From CAYHGX01 sp964356355 (GTDB taxonomy: Bacteria > Patescibacteriota > Gracilibacteria > UBA1369 > LOWO2-01-FULL-3): a stretch of DNA of 46,884 bases. This document shows, piece by piece, positions 33,601 to 40,179 of this stretch. Position 1 is the stretch's first letter, and each line of letters starts with the position of its first letter. Under the pieces are notes generated by a model. It did not search any database. It was not told where the DNA came from and saw only the letters and a program-made list of their open reading frames with translations. The DNA is taken from contig CAYHGX010000013.1 in assembly GCA_964356355.1 (NCBI GenBank), forward strand, positions 1-46,884, given 5' to 3'. A program made the translations under genes and the position numbers.

Positions 33601-35871
33601 GCTCGAGTCTTTGCAATCAATGAAGAGGGTGAAAGAGGAAGTGGTTCACTGCCTGTGCTCTTGTCACCGCAGATTTGTGCCGATAAAGAGCCTCCAATGC
33701 CGGCGGTAAGTGTTGGAGATGGAAATGGTGGTGGCAGCGATTACAAGGTCTCTGTTTTCAAAACTTTGGTGATTGATGCATCTCAGTCTTTTGATCCAAA
33801 TGGAAAAATTAGCGAGTACTATCTAGAAATAGTGCCATATAGCAATGGAGCAAAAAAGGTAACTACTTTGGAACTGCCGAATGATCGTACAAATCCAATT
33901 TTCAATATTGGTCCGTTTGTGAACGAGGGGGACATAGGTACTCATAAATTTATTTTGCATGTGGTTGACGAGGCTGGAAACAGTTCAAAACAGGAAATTT
34001 CTGTAGAGGTATTTGCCCCTGAAATAAGCCTTGATCCAACCTTCTCAAGATTATCAACTGCTAGCGGCGAGACAAATCCGAAGATCAATAACATTGCATT
34101 AAGTCTAATGCGAAATCGTTATTTGTATCGTGTCGTGGATGAAAAACTGAACTTGGTACCAATGATTCAAAAGGTTATTACCAAGAGCGCTGATGCCGAT
34201 GGCAGATATCATACTGCGGAAAATGGCACTTATTCAATTAGTGATTTCAACAAGGAGGATATTATTCAAGTTCAAAGTGCCAAGGGTGAAATAGCGGCTG
34301 AAGTGAATGGTAAAAATGGAAATGCAGGGAATGTTGGTGCGGGTTATAGGTTGTCTGTGGTAGCAGCGAAAGATGGTAAACCAATGTATATTTTGATGAG
34401 TGATCAGGAGGGCAGAGAGCTTGGAAAAGAGTACGTAATTTCCGATCCAAATATTGATGTAAGTATCGATACTAGTGGTCAGGGAGTAAGTATTACTGAT
34501 AGAGATCATTCCGATAACTATGAATTTAGAAAACTTGGAGCTGGGGATGCAGGTCATCCTGGTGGCGCAGTTTTAGTTGATACGACAAATTCCAAGCAAT
34601 TGGCGATAGTTGATACCTCTGGAAACATTGTGATTTTTGATAATAAAATTCGACTCCGGGTGAAGGGTAATGACTTAAGAAAGGACAATCTTATTATTGA
34701 AATTCTGGCGGGTCAAAGGGTTATTGGTGAGGTTTATATTAATGCATTAAATGGGGCTGAAAGAGTGAAAATAGTAGGGCCTAATGATGTGCCTTTCTTA
34801 CAGCCAAATGAGAGGGAGGCTTCAACTGCCGATGGTCAAAATTTGGTAAGTGCGGGTGATAATGCGGTGAGAGATCTTTTTACGAAAGGAATTTTGGAAG
34901 GCCAGAAAACAGATACCGGCTTTGAATACAGACCCGAGCAGATGATTAATAGAGCTGAATTTGTGAAGGTGGTGTTGAAAATGCTTTGTATTATTCCAGG
35001 AGCAGACGCCTATCAACCATATGCAAGTGGCAAGGGATACGTGGATGTGCCGTTTAAAGAAAAACTCGATTGGTATTACCCTTATATCAAAGAGTCCTCT
35101 AAGCTTGGCCTAGTGGAAGGTTATAAGGGAGAGAGAGATGAGGCTAGTGGACTTTTGCCGTTTAGGCCGGATCATACCGTAAATAGAGCAGAAGCTACTA
35201 AAATCATTCTTCAAGCACTTGAATTGAAGGGCATTGTTGATTTGAAAAATATCAAAGAGGGCAGTCCATGGTATAGAGATTATATTAAAGCTGGGCAGAA
35301 TTTAACTCCATATCTCAAGAGCGGAATTGCGATTAAGAATAATTTTATTATTACTCCTGAGGAGGCCCAACTCCCTGAAGAGGCGCTTACTTTTGAACAA
35401 TTAACCGAGATGGCGTTGCGAGTCTTGGATATTTATAACTGTTTTGAAATTGATGCAAATCAAAACGGTATGAGCGATTTCTGTGAGGCCAAGTATGATA
35501 TTAGTGATCCAAGTGGAGATGAGGACGCGGATGGTTTTGTGAATAATCTGGAATGCTTGAATAATTCAAATCCGCGAGATGATGATACCGATGATGGCGG
35601 AATGAAGGATGGCGATGAATTTAAATTGGGAATAGATATTTTAAATCCTGCTGATGACAAATCCGGGCAAAGGGCTCAGCGGCAAAAGGACACAGTGGTG
35701 AGTGGGGTGTATCTGGTGCCGGCAGAGTGTAATACTTGCCCTTGTGCAAGCACTTTCGGTAATGCCGCCGATGTACTAGCCGGTGATACGTTCTTCTCGG
35801 CGATTACAAATAAAGAAGAAAACTTCTTCTTCTCTAAGAGCGAAGAGGTTAAGATTGAAAGTACAAAATAA
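21670..35871 (+). CDS. Giant (4,733-residue) secreted SLH-anchored multidomain surface protein
   Basis: A 14.2 kb uninterrupted frame with a GTG start and a signal peptide cleaved near residue 33 (PVANA). Order, with approximate residues: gingipain (C25)-like alpha/beta region 47-224 (GVVLIGDIPLPVV, PYTDFVDKA) without a recognisable catalytic His-Cys pair; PDZ-like segment 575-640 (PGDVVTAVNGYNL); Ca-binding DGKDNDGDRIADYE near 998; Gly/Ser/Thr-rich linker 1393-1604; three or four Ig/invasin-like domains 1674-2124; FG-GAP/VCBS-type repeats 2491-2631 (DYNGDGRKDL, DLDNDGFDDL); DUF11-like 2734-2841; a Cys-containing hydrophobic region 2977-3098; helical Cys region 3154-3397; proline-rich PDIP/PELP segment 3397-3498; FnIII- and PKD-like regions 3888-4118; SLH modules 4391-4591; Asp-rich thrombospondin-3-type calcium repeats 4591-4664. 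It is probably a wall-anchored fibre or adhesin. Function is unknown. Confidence 0.9.
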   Translation: MKNWFPIKKATASIATFALIVSQIASLPVANAADFGVPNGVVDGGEVYDLVLLVVDNTLNQSGNLVGLANENPPALGGVHDLEARVARYAEDLRDNNELTDVKIIYFDKSKDTVNTLSNALENIYTKGDTSAGHDSQLKGVVLIGDIPLPVVNKKGNRYVSLFPYTDFVDKAYSYNEKIQSFELNTEVVYPKPEIWHGVMRTPTNDQAGAEKLAEFFDKNHLYYSGDPRYSDFGKKLFFGDLMHEEEKMSGDMYSQYLKYLSALEDVAYFRYNKFWAKELSGQVSDELQGLDLNTENQFNKPTNDSPGFLAALADGSAFEGMPDIYSKNIIESVLAPYYKLVTKYLAKTNDWSESTGRYKPEEVDSVAKLINVKDEYTKYYIKSVNDALEKKINEVAEKIQEPVSIVDYSEISGTGPEGGFELSVTDHNAPAPAGQNLFATKIVDSFIYRFNYHNEVVGKNYINGIDTDLIDSPKLCSPLLGSTKSSYYDQNLDFNPKAVGGVYSILVRALRSDNIMTAAPLYTAGVNTRLLSTASISDEPSELAKATQNAYAGNSNADGVVETGAIVENNAQYGISAFLLNPLSQQGAKYENPWTKILQPGDVVTAVNGYNLSYDYTFDQAVSFAYDSVGKVIDSINNDKLGDLSKFPFKIAAYTEPPAGLLDQAAGAVGLGDQFQKLMILNTPQEIMASDRLKNHKVSSVVGIMKVDYYRGGVKKSENISFTIKLGRGDVKYPSTEDPEKDGDGSPEVAVLFNASLPGDFSFDAPSNGAIFNLYQAKNQGFGEGAYDSSAGCNAASTSKNSDRCFAKIAAMPVLDQGGSTGLVKMAIPGEGVKLKFPENVKKSDEGVNSEAAADYQNHADSFQIPSNYKYEDIDEVYYDSCFNGLPSVEVPSLDQLGHSDDSNLFKFPLDPSTNGFSIPLGLPVDPNNHDVDKDFYGRLLSGFGNFVKDHGDAKDVAGPEVMKEIANLDASQVILHNSGGESVSLKDFSDRYGLFDGKDNDGDRIADYEWKDTNTDGVYETKFIDYDEAKAMYGLPSGNLAEIARKMLSRTSKFVVPGAALADDSFDSDIELEVTAHDLKKISSVIVHNEPTMETINTELASMGAKSLPIDNPRYVAFQAEPVSGLDKYPKPQPTAPNINVDAIVGALDMNKYYTPGATVKVLYPNLFSAEITNVAQFNALINSKADELASAKGSYRIFGPNARAADYQDEIGKAKIKKEILDKYLSPVITNVADDPVDGFELKSANTKKIYDALRWKAMNIDEKHEYILKYYLNGSADFNPFVGESENGYEGAYLVMNGDDESFDFNFNKDVPEEKNTPFDPIVQMQASADAQDAAEVENPYGSDEDFQFVWLDQFLKESKKFLSAFTTVPKFENTCSSDDNIINALLGDNGGGGGAASGGIEQVQQAVAGPSGSGNKVELTTYTYLEIEGRSELEALIVKQAELFKESQKQSGNGPQTVDNGGKADSTIPATNGEGPASDTPADASGTKTDSTTGASLSTDSQDLSGNSDVAPTPATAEKILTGKVPVQAVSSQNFDQKIKDILSGKVGHEVTESSGKTGFGQAKNGEQGNTTGPNGTAETTTNQDGDGQGEVQNNAAGTTDGEEFHWFDYYIDSKYYEKFLEEEQPVSYLKTSSRLVASLSTDRMLAYLPASQNPFVDAETNKETKYLITASTNLIADGKSIMKVDASIFKVDGNLETSKQLKVKFEILDVSTGSAPAEIATFENGNVVTSKNGIATAYLRSGVHAGEFMVKATVVDAAGNADPHYQVIQKQIALSAGEVAKAEITAESTVLLANGTSKTGVVVTLKDAHDNVVNDALNNITVFINDLGYIDPKIDQNAAAVGTQVAVFDGRAKFELQSLNAAGVIELVALVTDSDLEDAMTAAGKNYNNLNFDGYVGDQQEFRVARTMSLNFKTLNSDLQPVQGAKADGTTLTKIGASLLADGEPALGFNGEIKFKLITNELGTLNVKPGVNMTNGSINAANVSFKSSLTAGTVQIVAEIPGFISDTLKFRSGEGEATGIVVTSSKNEIYTSGQDEVELTARIVDKNGNTVIGADQIQIHFTASDATKDFVKFDAATVATIKGVAKVKVRGDKISGMANIVVSHDGLKNALVSLKVKKHLNSSSIKEISPRALYVSLLGSAFGNVKNSENAAQNLLYTGQVEAVTSVTATGNEKKRMLAVDPYGKVDILADTLAAEIRQATDTFPYQKILVSDNVENKQLAEIFAVPQPNSKLILQSSTDDFNKAAEGIVVKDLAGEGAEITIEERGSKIYFVVKDETGSEEVKAIVDEFGRIKILSPDITLRLPDDKDVVSFNNFGLIIESKNSPVAAYKINEKFAGVTVLGSAEERQNVRAGVYVKVITDDKRYATTNALTRASTGEVDGIYILDTQNVLESSSMPGFTQTSLEDAANKFGLGFEGDNKHMLLFSAGSSVGEANNLYASDVGIIFGDPMVRVKKDDAVISPNTHFGKDIGKNIFSGQEDISQIVQMDYNGDGRKDLLLIYESGLVKLLENEKSNSHFRDRGYILDISGGTLSVTAIDLDNDGFDDLIAGTKEACGAEEQCLSVFRNHGGSLQREKLSLALSGKAYELKTADMNKDDCMDLVVSDSSGNIRIFNNNKVGDSCKGLGTNYVYTKNYGYSVDPTSDLSDDVYVNYSGISLPVDDPNVQSDDGVVLKMTLESSEPEASQAGYAQAGTDIQRGVLENPAIANADIPPQTYSKEFSFLPVNKDGHFAGSRKTVTDLNGGEVAVGDIIKYTITLKNNGGAVNNLRISDTASGSLQLDVGSVECINDGCGEISLLETGMSERPFVIKNINVPAGATRTITYNMQVTQVSKVHFDVGNDFANYPDNRGDGYPDVLVKPEVNLDNSLNYIYSVKDPLNGKIGYKAWNKSTAPVDVDSLLADEFKKAGIGNIMSMMGFDTSTVDEDHPVPDEIKDDANKLLGTQTQDKDYNGCADSWQKLNTKYKDTATAVANAVEGSISALRCSGGGCLPNPYNRALLVPSWSGPPGIAVFAAGVPNLIGIAALYPSTAPSTFRIYVSPTTTMGVGFAVCSGPSIGGTSPCYTFAVPGGVPGLCQGIKQGLDAAIASVPESVVNPDLGMSTVVSDGGEATDTKTFKTDESILPEALRDPKGKSPLSASASVNIRIPGFPSVITNWIDKEIDEIYNKLMDPMKFYLILPDFKGFFSMAAEDHTNRKKTDFLGLHDFLSTINRLPLIQIESKKIVMKIPAISKNQIEKYRMQGRLWLNHMKEELKKYSTWNCDESPDRKNICDKLLLDIQDLITSVQKLMDLLDRIENMPREILSWRNMEAKYANQIICYLDTVMQFTGGYINRQQIIVESWLKAAQDAIRTFKDWKVILDAVIDYQQSCDQCKNDRFSDLGLLLNVFLALPDIPVIPMPKLPDVVFDFSQIRTGVKFTWPDLVFKPEPILLPNLPMINLPDILPELEIKIPGFDVPDIPNLVLPELPDLPPLPIPELPDIPRPPRIPSIPHVLAKIVAELKPIFKILCLLKNGVIPVPEGGLKTEVETLTQPSIQVVLPLIKKLAVQFPEIQYDYVKEIRVTTKLNFNVNTDFIYKKAAEGAEIWNRGMKQIVKEINKYTTAPYGELLNKALQDAVDKAAKELKDAASKEADKVSVVPEKYNFVIKQRYLAKDDPMLNRSIAQIQSGISAENLPDNVGMNNLAELRDSLIAYSNSLEEGSAAIENMDEFSTFDHVLVNNDSLRKVAEITKIVDSGSSESTPKMLAFNVLSPQTEAAVQEEVVESKRLIADNFGGADAEAGAGAGAAPDASGTGKPAKGFYIVGDGGINENAINYTAELGGKTNVVFMDYDYDDDTDIVYSMGGEVYLKENFKVDERMPKGEVIVGLNKNSVSDFVSSVGAVEGAVSNYTGSEKADLSWKNGGEDVVGYEIEVVNSLLDDPEKSMYLALVEKADSDIGKELAGKKDYKQVFELNNKDEPKISLELPNGNYFARVFAINEEGERGSGSLPVLLSPQICADKEPPMPAVSVGDGNGGGSDYKVSVFKTLVIDASQSFDPNGKISEYYLEIVPYSNGAKKVTTLELPNDRTNPIFNIGPFVNEGDIGTHKFILHVVDEAGNSSKQEISVEVFAPEISLDPTFSRLSTASGETNPKINNIALSLMRNRYLYRVVDEKLNLVPMIQKVITKSADADGRYHTAENGTYSISDFNKEDIIQVQSAKGEIAAEVNGKNGNAGNVGAGYRLSVVAAKDGKPMYILMSDQEGRELGKEYVISDPNIDVSIDTSGQGVSITDRDHSDNYEFRKLGAGDAGHPGGAVLVDTTNSKQLAIVDTSGNIVIFDNKIRLRVKGNDLRKDNLIIEILAGQRVIGEVYINALNGAERVKIVGPNDVPFLQPNEREASTADGQNLVSAGDNAVRDLFTKGILEGQKTDTGFEYRPEQMINRAEFVKVVLKMLCIIPGADAYQPYASGKGYVDVPFKEKLDWYYPYIKESSKLGLVEGYKGERDEASGLLPFRPDHTVNRAEATKIILQALELKGIVDLKNIKEGSPWYRDYIKAGQNLTPYLKSGIAIKNNFIITPEEAQLPEEALTFEQLTEMALRVLDIYNCFEIDANQNGMSDFCEAKYDISDPSGDEDADGFVNNLECLNNSNPRDDDTDDGGMKDGDEFKLGIDILNPADDKSGQRAQRQKDTVVSGVYLVPAECNTCPCASTFGNAADVLAGDTFFSAITNKEENFFFSKSEEVKIESTK

Positions 35872-35872
35872 T

Positions 35873-36487
35873 ATGATGAAAAAACAAAAAATAGTAGCGG
35901 TGATGGTGGTGGCGATGTTGCTGAATTTCAGCCTTGCTGGAGTAACTTTTGCAGACAACCAACTTGTAAGTCCGAGTGGAGAGGTAGGTTTGATTTCACA
36001 ATGCACAGTTACTTTGCCCCCTAAATATACCGAAGAGCTTCAGAGTTTTTTGAGTTTTCTAGATGAAACTTTTAAAAATAAGAGCTCCGATAGTTCGCTG
36101 ACGGACATTGCTATCCAGCGATTTACGGAATACAAAAGGGCGATTAAGGCCATCTTTGCAAATCTCGGTCCGCAGGCGTATGCACTTATTGATGGTAAGG
36201 CTGGCGTTGATGTTGATAAAACCAAAACAATTAGCTCCATCGCTGAAATTGATGCTTATTCAAATTGCCAGAAGCTCACTGAGGAATACATTGAAACTGG
36301 GAAGCAGCAGATGATTGATCGAATTAAGGGTAGTGCTACGCAAAAAAGCGCCACAATTATGCTAGAAAAATACAAAGCCATAAACATGAAGCTACGCGAA
36401 TTAAATGTAGAGATAGCTAAGATGTATGCCATGTTTATGAGTTTTGCGAATAAACTTCCCGGATTCCTAAGGGAATGTGTCCGTTAA
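35873..36487 (+). CDS. Secreted helical Cys protein, unknown (204 residues)
   Basis: It starts one base after the giant gene's stop (ATG 35873 or 35876). A signal peptide of about 28 residues ends VTFA, and the mature protein is mostly helical with three Cys residues (ISQCT, YSNCQ, LRECVR). The last ~40 residues (KY, a long helix, then LPGFLREC at the end) have nearly the same spacing as the end of the next protein (KY, helix, FPGKF, then C), suggesting distant homology. No family is recognised. Close packing implies a partner role for the giant protein. Confidence 0.75.
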   Translation: MMKKQKIVAVMVVAMLLNFSLAGVTFADNQLVSPSGEVGLISQCTVTLPPKYTEELQSFLSFLDETFKNKSSDSSLTDIAIQRFTEYKRAIKAIFANLGPQAYALIDGKAGVDVDKTKTISSIAEIDAYSNCQKLTEEYIETGKQQMIDRIKGSATQKSATIMLEKYKAINMKLRELNVEIAKMYAMFMSFANKLPGFLRECVR

Positions 36488-36491
36488 TAAT

Positions 36492-37169
36492 ATGAAAAAA
36501 AATAAACACATTTTGGTTACGCTGATCACCTCCGTAGTTACGGCAGTGATGGCCTATGGAGGATACACGCTCTATGCAGTAACCTATGACTTTGAAAATC
36601 AGGGCCTGGATTTTGATGTCACCTTCAATGCCTACCACGGAGAAATGAATGACTATTTCAACAAAAAACTTGAGCAACTGGTAGACATTATCAATAAAAA
36701 CCCCGATACATTTACTGATAATAAGAACTTTAAAGTTCCGCCAAATATCGACGTGGTGAAGGATCCATTGGAAACTGTGTTGGTGAAATGTGGAGAGGAA
36801 AACGTGAGTGGCTACTGTGTTTCCATGGGAGCCCTTAGCCGTTATATGAATTATGCCAAAAAACTGGAAATAATTGGCAATAGCCTACCACGTGTAACTA
36901 ATGCGGTGAGCGAAACTGCCTCAGAATTGTTGAATCGCACAAATTCACAGAAGGAAAAAGTATTGAAAGAATCCAATGATGCCAAGATGGTGATGGAGGC
37001 TGTGGTGCAAAGTTATAATGAATTTATGGGTGCATATCCAATGCACAAGAAATATGAGGTGATAATTGCTGATTTACTTAAGTATAAGCAATCGCTGAAA
37101 TCTATTAAAAATATGACCATGAGGTTTCCTGGAAAGTTTGTTGATTCCACCTCAAGCCAATGTGAATAA
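36492..37169 (+). CDS. Exported or membrane-anchored helical protein, unknown (225 residues)
   Basis: It starts 4 bases after the previous stop. Residues 7-30 (HILVTLITSVVTAVMAYGGYTLYAV) are a signal peptide or uncleaved anchor. The rest is helical, with Cys in LVKCGEE, SGYCVS and, third from the end, SSQCE. The C-terminal pattern resembles the preceding protein. The paired Cys residues suggest disulfides outside the cell. No known family is recognised. Confidence 0.75.
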   Translation: MKKNKHILVTLITSVVTAVMAYGGYTLYAVTYDFENQGLDFDVTFNAYHGEMNDYFNKKLEQLVDIINKNPDTFTDNKNFKVPPNIDVVKDPLETVLVKCGEENVSGYCVSMGALSRYMNYAKKLEIIGNSLPRVTNAVSETASELLNRTNSQKEKVLKESNDAKMVMEAVVQSYNEFMGAYPMHKKYEVIIADLLKYKQSLKSIKNMTMRFPGKFVDSTSSQCE

Positions 37170-37172
37170 ACT

Positions 37173-38858
37173 ATGAAAAAGTTTTTGCCAATTATTACAG
37201 GAATGATCATTGGAGTGGCGGTGGCCGCAGGAGCCATTATGCTTCAAGGCAAAACGGCTTTTGGTGAGGAGGGAACCACTTGGTGGAATGATTTTATTGC
37301 GGCTTCAGATGCTCATAGTTTTACTTGGGATGACGTGTTTGGACCTGACAAATATGGCGAAGATTTATACAGCTTAATATATGCAAAACTAATTACATTT
37401 CCCGGAAAAAGTGCGCTCAAGGAGGTGGCAACCAGCGCTGGGCTGACACAAAATGAGGCGAGAGCTGTTCTGAACGGTAGTATTACTCCAATCTTCAATA
37501 ATCCAAATATGAAGTCGCGCAATATTTCTCAAGAGCAGGCACTTATCATGCTACAAAAAATGCAGGAGGATTTTGCTCTAAAGAGTGAGGCTTATGCGAT
37601 TGAACAGGAGGTGGATGCAACTATTAAACCGAGTGAGCTTTTTGCTGATGGAGACTTGAGTAATAGCGGATTTGATTTGGTTTTTGATCTTAATCGAATT
37701 GAGGAAATTTTGTTTTTAAATGAGAGTCCGGTGGACGTTGGTGCTCCATATCCAAAGGGCGGTGACTCCCCTATTAACCCAACAGACAACCCAAGTCTGG
37801 CGGATGGATTTGTAGAAAATAATAGCTCAGTTGCGGTGGCACCGTTGATTAATGGAGGAAATGGTTTAAATGAAAATGGCAAACTGCAAATTGGAGATAA
37901 AGAGATTCCCGTGGAGGTTTTGGATAAAGATGTGTGTGATGATGGATCCTCGCCTTTAAGTCAGGCAGCCGGGAACTTTGATAATGCACAGGGTGGTGCC
38001 GTAAATAACGGAGTGGCTAGAGGCGATGGGAATGTAGCCGAAGATGGTGGGGATGCCGGAAATGGTGGTGATGGTGGGGATGCGGCGGTTGCAAGAGGTG
38101 GGGTGGAGCCGGCTCCAGCTGATGACTGGAAAACCGCTTGGTGCAAAGGTTTGGATGATGCCAACGTACAGATTTCTGCCTGTATTGATATTAAAATGAT
38201 TAAGAAAACTGTTTCAAGTTTCCAGGCGGGAGATAGCTGCATTGCCTGTGAGATGGAGCAAATTAATAGCTGGTTGGATAAGACCCTTTCACATAGTTTA
38301 ATTCCAGGTAAGGCTACTGGAAATCTGCTGGAAAGTGCGAAATGCAAAGGGCAGATGTTTGCAATTCCTTTGTTGAATTTTCAGTTTATTAAAATCTGGA
38401 ATCCGGTTCCACCTGCACCGAAGGATGATCTGATTGAGAATGGCAATGTTTTTGAGGAGTGGAATAAGTTTGTAAAAACCTACAAACCTTTAGATGTAAC
38501 TGGGTCCCTTTGGAATTTAAAAGTGGATACATGGGATACCTTTAATTCAACACCGGATCCGTTGAGCTCAGGAGAGTTCCTTCAAAAATTAACTCAGGAT
38601 TCGGCTCCCGCTGGCCTTTCCCAAGAGGATCTGCTCAACAGAATAGACAGCGATCAACTTAAGTATCAGGCTGAGGCAATCACAAATTTACAGGAGGCGG
38701 AGGTAACAACTGCTGGAACCAATAAAATAGTTTATTTTGATGCGATACTTCAAGAGGTGCAGCAAATGGCGGCATTTATGAGAAACTTTAGCGATACCTA
38801 TCAGTTAATTATCAATGAAGCATTACCAAAAATATGGTCAAAACCCGACATAGATTAG
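37173..38858 (+). CDS. Secreted protein with Gly/Asp-rich linker, unknown (561 residues)
   Basis: It starts 3 bases after the previous stop. The signal peptide or anchor is at 1-32 (ends KTAFG). Residues about 35-190 are helical (TTWWNDFIAASDAHSFTWDDVFG near the start), and 190-310 are low-complexity, rich in Gly, Asn and Asp, including a run of GGDGGDA-like units. The C-terminal ~250 residues hold a CIACEM pair, a KCKG Cys and a hydrophobic proline segment (IWNPVPPAP). Cys plus proline-rich organisation recalls the middle of the giant protein. Function is unknown. Confidence 0.75.
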   Translation: MKKFLPIITGMIIGVAVAAGAIMLQGKTAFGEEGTTWWNDFIAASDAHSFTWDDVFGPDKYGEDLYSLIYAKLITFPGKSALKEVATSAGLTQNEARAVLNGSITPIFNNPNMKSRNISQEQALIMLQKMQEDFALKSEAYAIEQEVDATIKPSELFADGDLSNSGFDLVFDLNRIEEILFLNESPVDVGAPYPKGGDSPINPTDNPSLADGFVENNSSVAVAPLINGGNGLNENGKLQIGDKEIPVEVLDKDVCDDGSSPLSQAAGNFDNAQGGAVNNGVARGDGNVAEDGGDAGNGGDGGDAAVARGGVEPAPADDWKTAWCKGLDDANVQISACIDIKMIKKTVSSFQAGDSCIACEMEQINSWLDKTLSHSLIPGKATGNLLESAKCKGQMFAIPLLNFQFIKIWNPVPPAPKDDLIENGNVFEEWNKFVKTYKPLDVTGSLWNLKVDTWDTFNSTPDPLSSGEFLQKLTQDSAPAGLSQEDLLNRIDSDQLKYQAEAITNLQEAEVTTAGTNKIVYFDAILQEVQQMAAFMRNFSDTYQLIINEALPKIWSKPDID

Positions 38859-40015
38859 GAAGATCACTTACAGTGGTTGCATGCTTGGCTTTAATGCCAA
38901 TACTTTCTAATGTGGCAATAGCAGAGACCCCTGCTGGCTCAGATCCATATTCTGGTGGCAGTTTAAGCATCCTTAGATGTGCCGAGCAGGGCGGTATGGA
39001 CTTTGGGGCCTTCCTTGATGCGATGATCTACAATGACAGCTTATGGGAGGGCATTATTGAACCGTGGAGTGACATTTTATATAGGAATCAATGTCAGGCT
39101 AATGATGTACTGGCTCTAGTGAAACAACAGGACAAGGTGAGGAAGGCCATTAGAGACTCCTTTATGACCTGTACTACAGATAAACTCCCCAGATTAAAGA
39201 GTCGATATTATGCCCTTACTGCTGAGATATATTATGTGCGTCATGTGGTGGATGGCGGGCTAGTTTTGAGCCTACCATATGACCTTTTGGATACAAGATT
39301 TACCGATGCAGTTAGAAAATCGGATACTCAAATGTACAAGCAAATGAAGGAGCACTATGTGAGTGGAAGTATGATTAAGAGTAGTGATTTTGATGGAATT
39401 TTCAAATCGCTCCAAACAAAGTATAGCCAAAGAATACCAACCTATATCAACGCATGCCACCAGGGAAACTGGCAAGATGTAGCCAATAAATGGACCGAAT
39501 TCGTAACGGACTGGGGAGGTACCAAAAAGGCACTTGAGAAGGCTGGTAAAAATATTTCAGCTAGAGCCGGCGCCTTGGCGAAAGAGGTTAAAACTATGGA
39601 GGTAGCTAAATTTTTAAATAACGAGAGCAGCTTTGCTAGCTATGTAGGATCATTTTTTGAGATCAACATTAATGGTGTCCCCCCAAAACAGGCCTTAGCG
39701 GACATTTCCAAAGCACTATCAAACTCCCTGCCTTTGGGTAAATTGCCAACTCAGGCCTCACTTTTGAGTGAGGTTTCCAGCAATTCGACGGCCTTTGATT
39801 TCAATAAAACTGAGACTGATTTGCGCAATAAATTTTCGGTTCTCTACTTGAATTCGAGTGATGAAAAAATTAAGGAGATACTGAATTATTTGGACGGTAG
39901 AAGCAGCAAAGGGGTAGAGGGTGCGATTGAAAGTATAGAGGCGAGCTTTCCACAGCTTGGTGAAATTCTGAGTGCTGCTGAGAGCATGAATGATAGGCAG
40001 TGCCCTGGGCTATGA
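38834..40015 (+). CDS. Secreted helical Cys protein, unknown (393 residues)
   Basis: Its ATG lies 25 bases inside the end of the previous gene, so translation is probably coupled. The signal peptide at 1-30 ends NVAIA. Five or more Cys residues are spread through the helical N-terminal half and tail (ILRCAEQ, RNQCQ, TCTTD, NACHQ, RQCPGL). TAEIYYVRHVVDGGLVLS is a distinctive segment. No family is recognised. It is the last gene of the five-gene surface operon and ends in TGA; about 160 bases with no clear terminator separate it from the convergent gene. Confidence 0.75.
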   Translation: MVKTRHRLGRSLTVVACLALMPILSNVAIAETPAGSDPYSGGSLSILRCAEQGGMDFGAFLDAMIYNDSLWEGIIEPWSDILYRNQCQANDVLALVKQQDKVRKAIRDSFMTCTTDKLPRLKSRYYALTAEIYYVRHVVDGGLVLSLPYDLLDTRFTDAVRKSDTQMYKQMKEHYVSGSMIKSSDFDGIFKSLQTKYSQRIPTYINACHQGNWQDVANKWTEFVTDWGGTKKALEKAGKNISARAGALAKEVKTMEVAKFLNNESSFASYVGSFFEININGVPPKQALADISKALSNSLPLGKLPTQASLLSEVSSNSTAFDFNKTETDLRNKFSVLYLNSSDEKIKEILNYLDGRSSKGVEGAIESIEASFPQLGEILSAAESMNDRQCPGL

Positions 40016-40179
40016 TGGGGTGAGAGGCTTCAACTTATTCACCACATTTCTACTAGGTCAGCGGCCTGTGTTATAACTGTGCGACTATCCGCCCTCTGCC
40101 TTTTGTCTTCTATTATGCTTAGAACTGTATCTCAAAATTGGTCGATCAATTCTTTATTATCTGGGGTTGGCCTAGATCC

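Noticed and set aside
21670..35871. Giant frame as a misassembly or fusion of several genes
   Set aside because: One signal peptide at the start, SLH and calcium repeats at the end and no internal start or promoter signs; a real single gene is simpler.
40016..40179. Gene or terminator between the convergent genes
   Set aside because: Only weak short inverted repeats are seen, without a T tract, and no frame of note.
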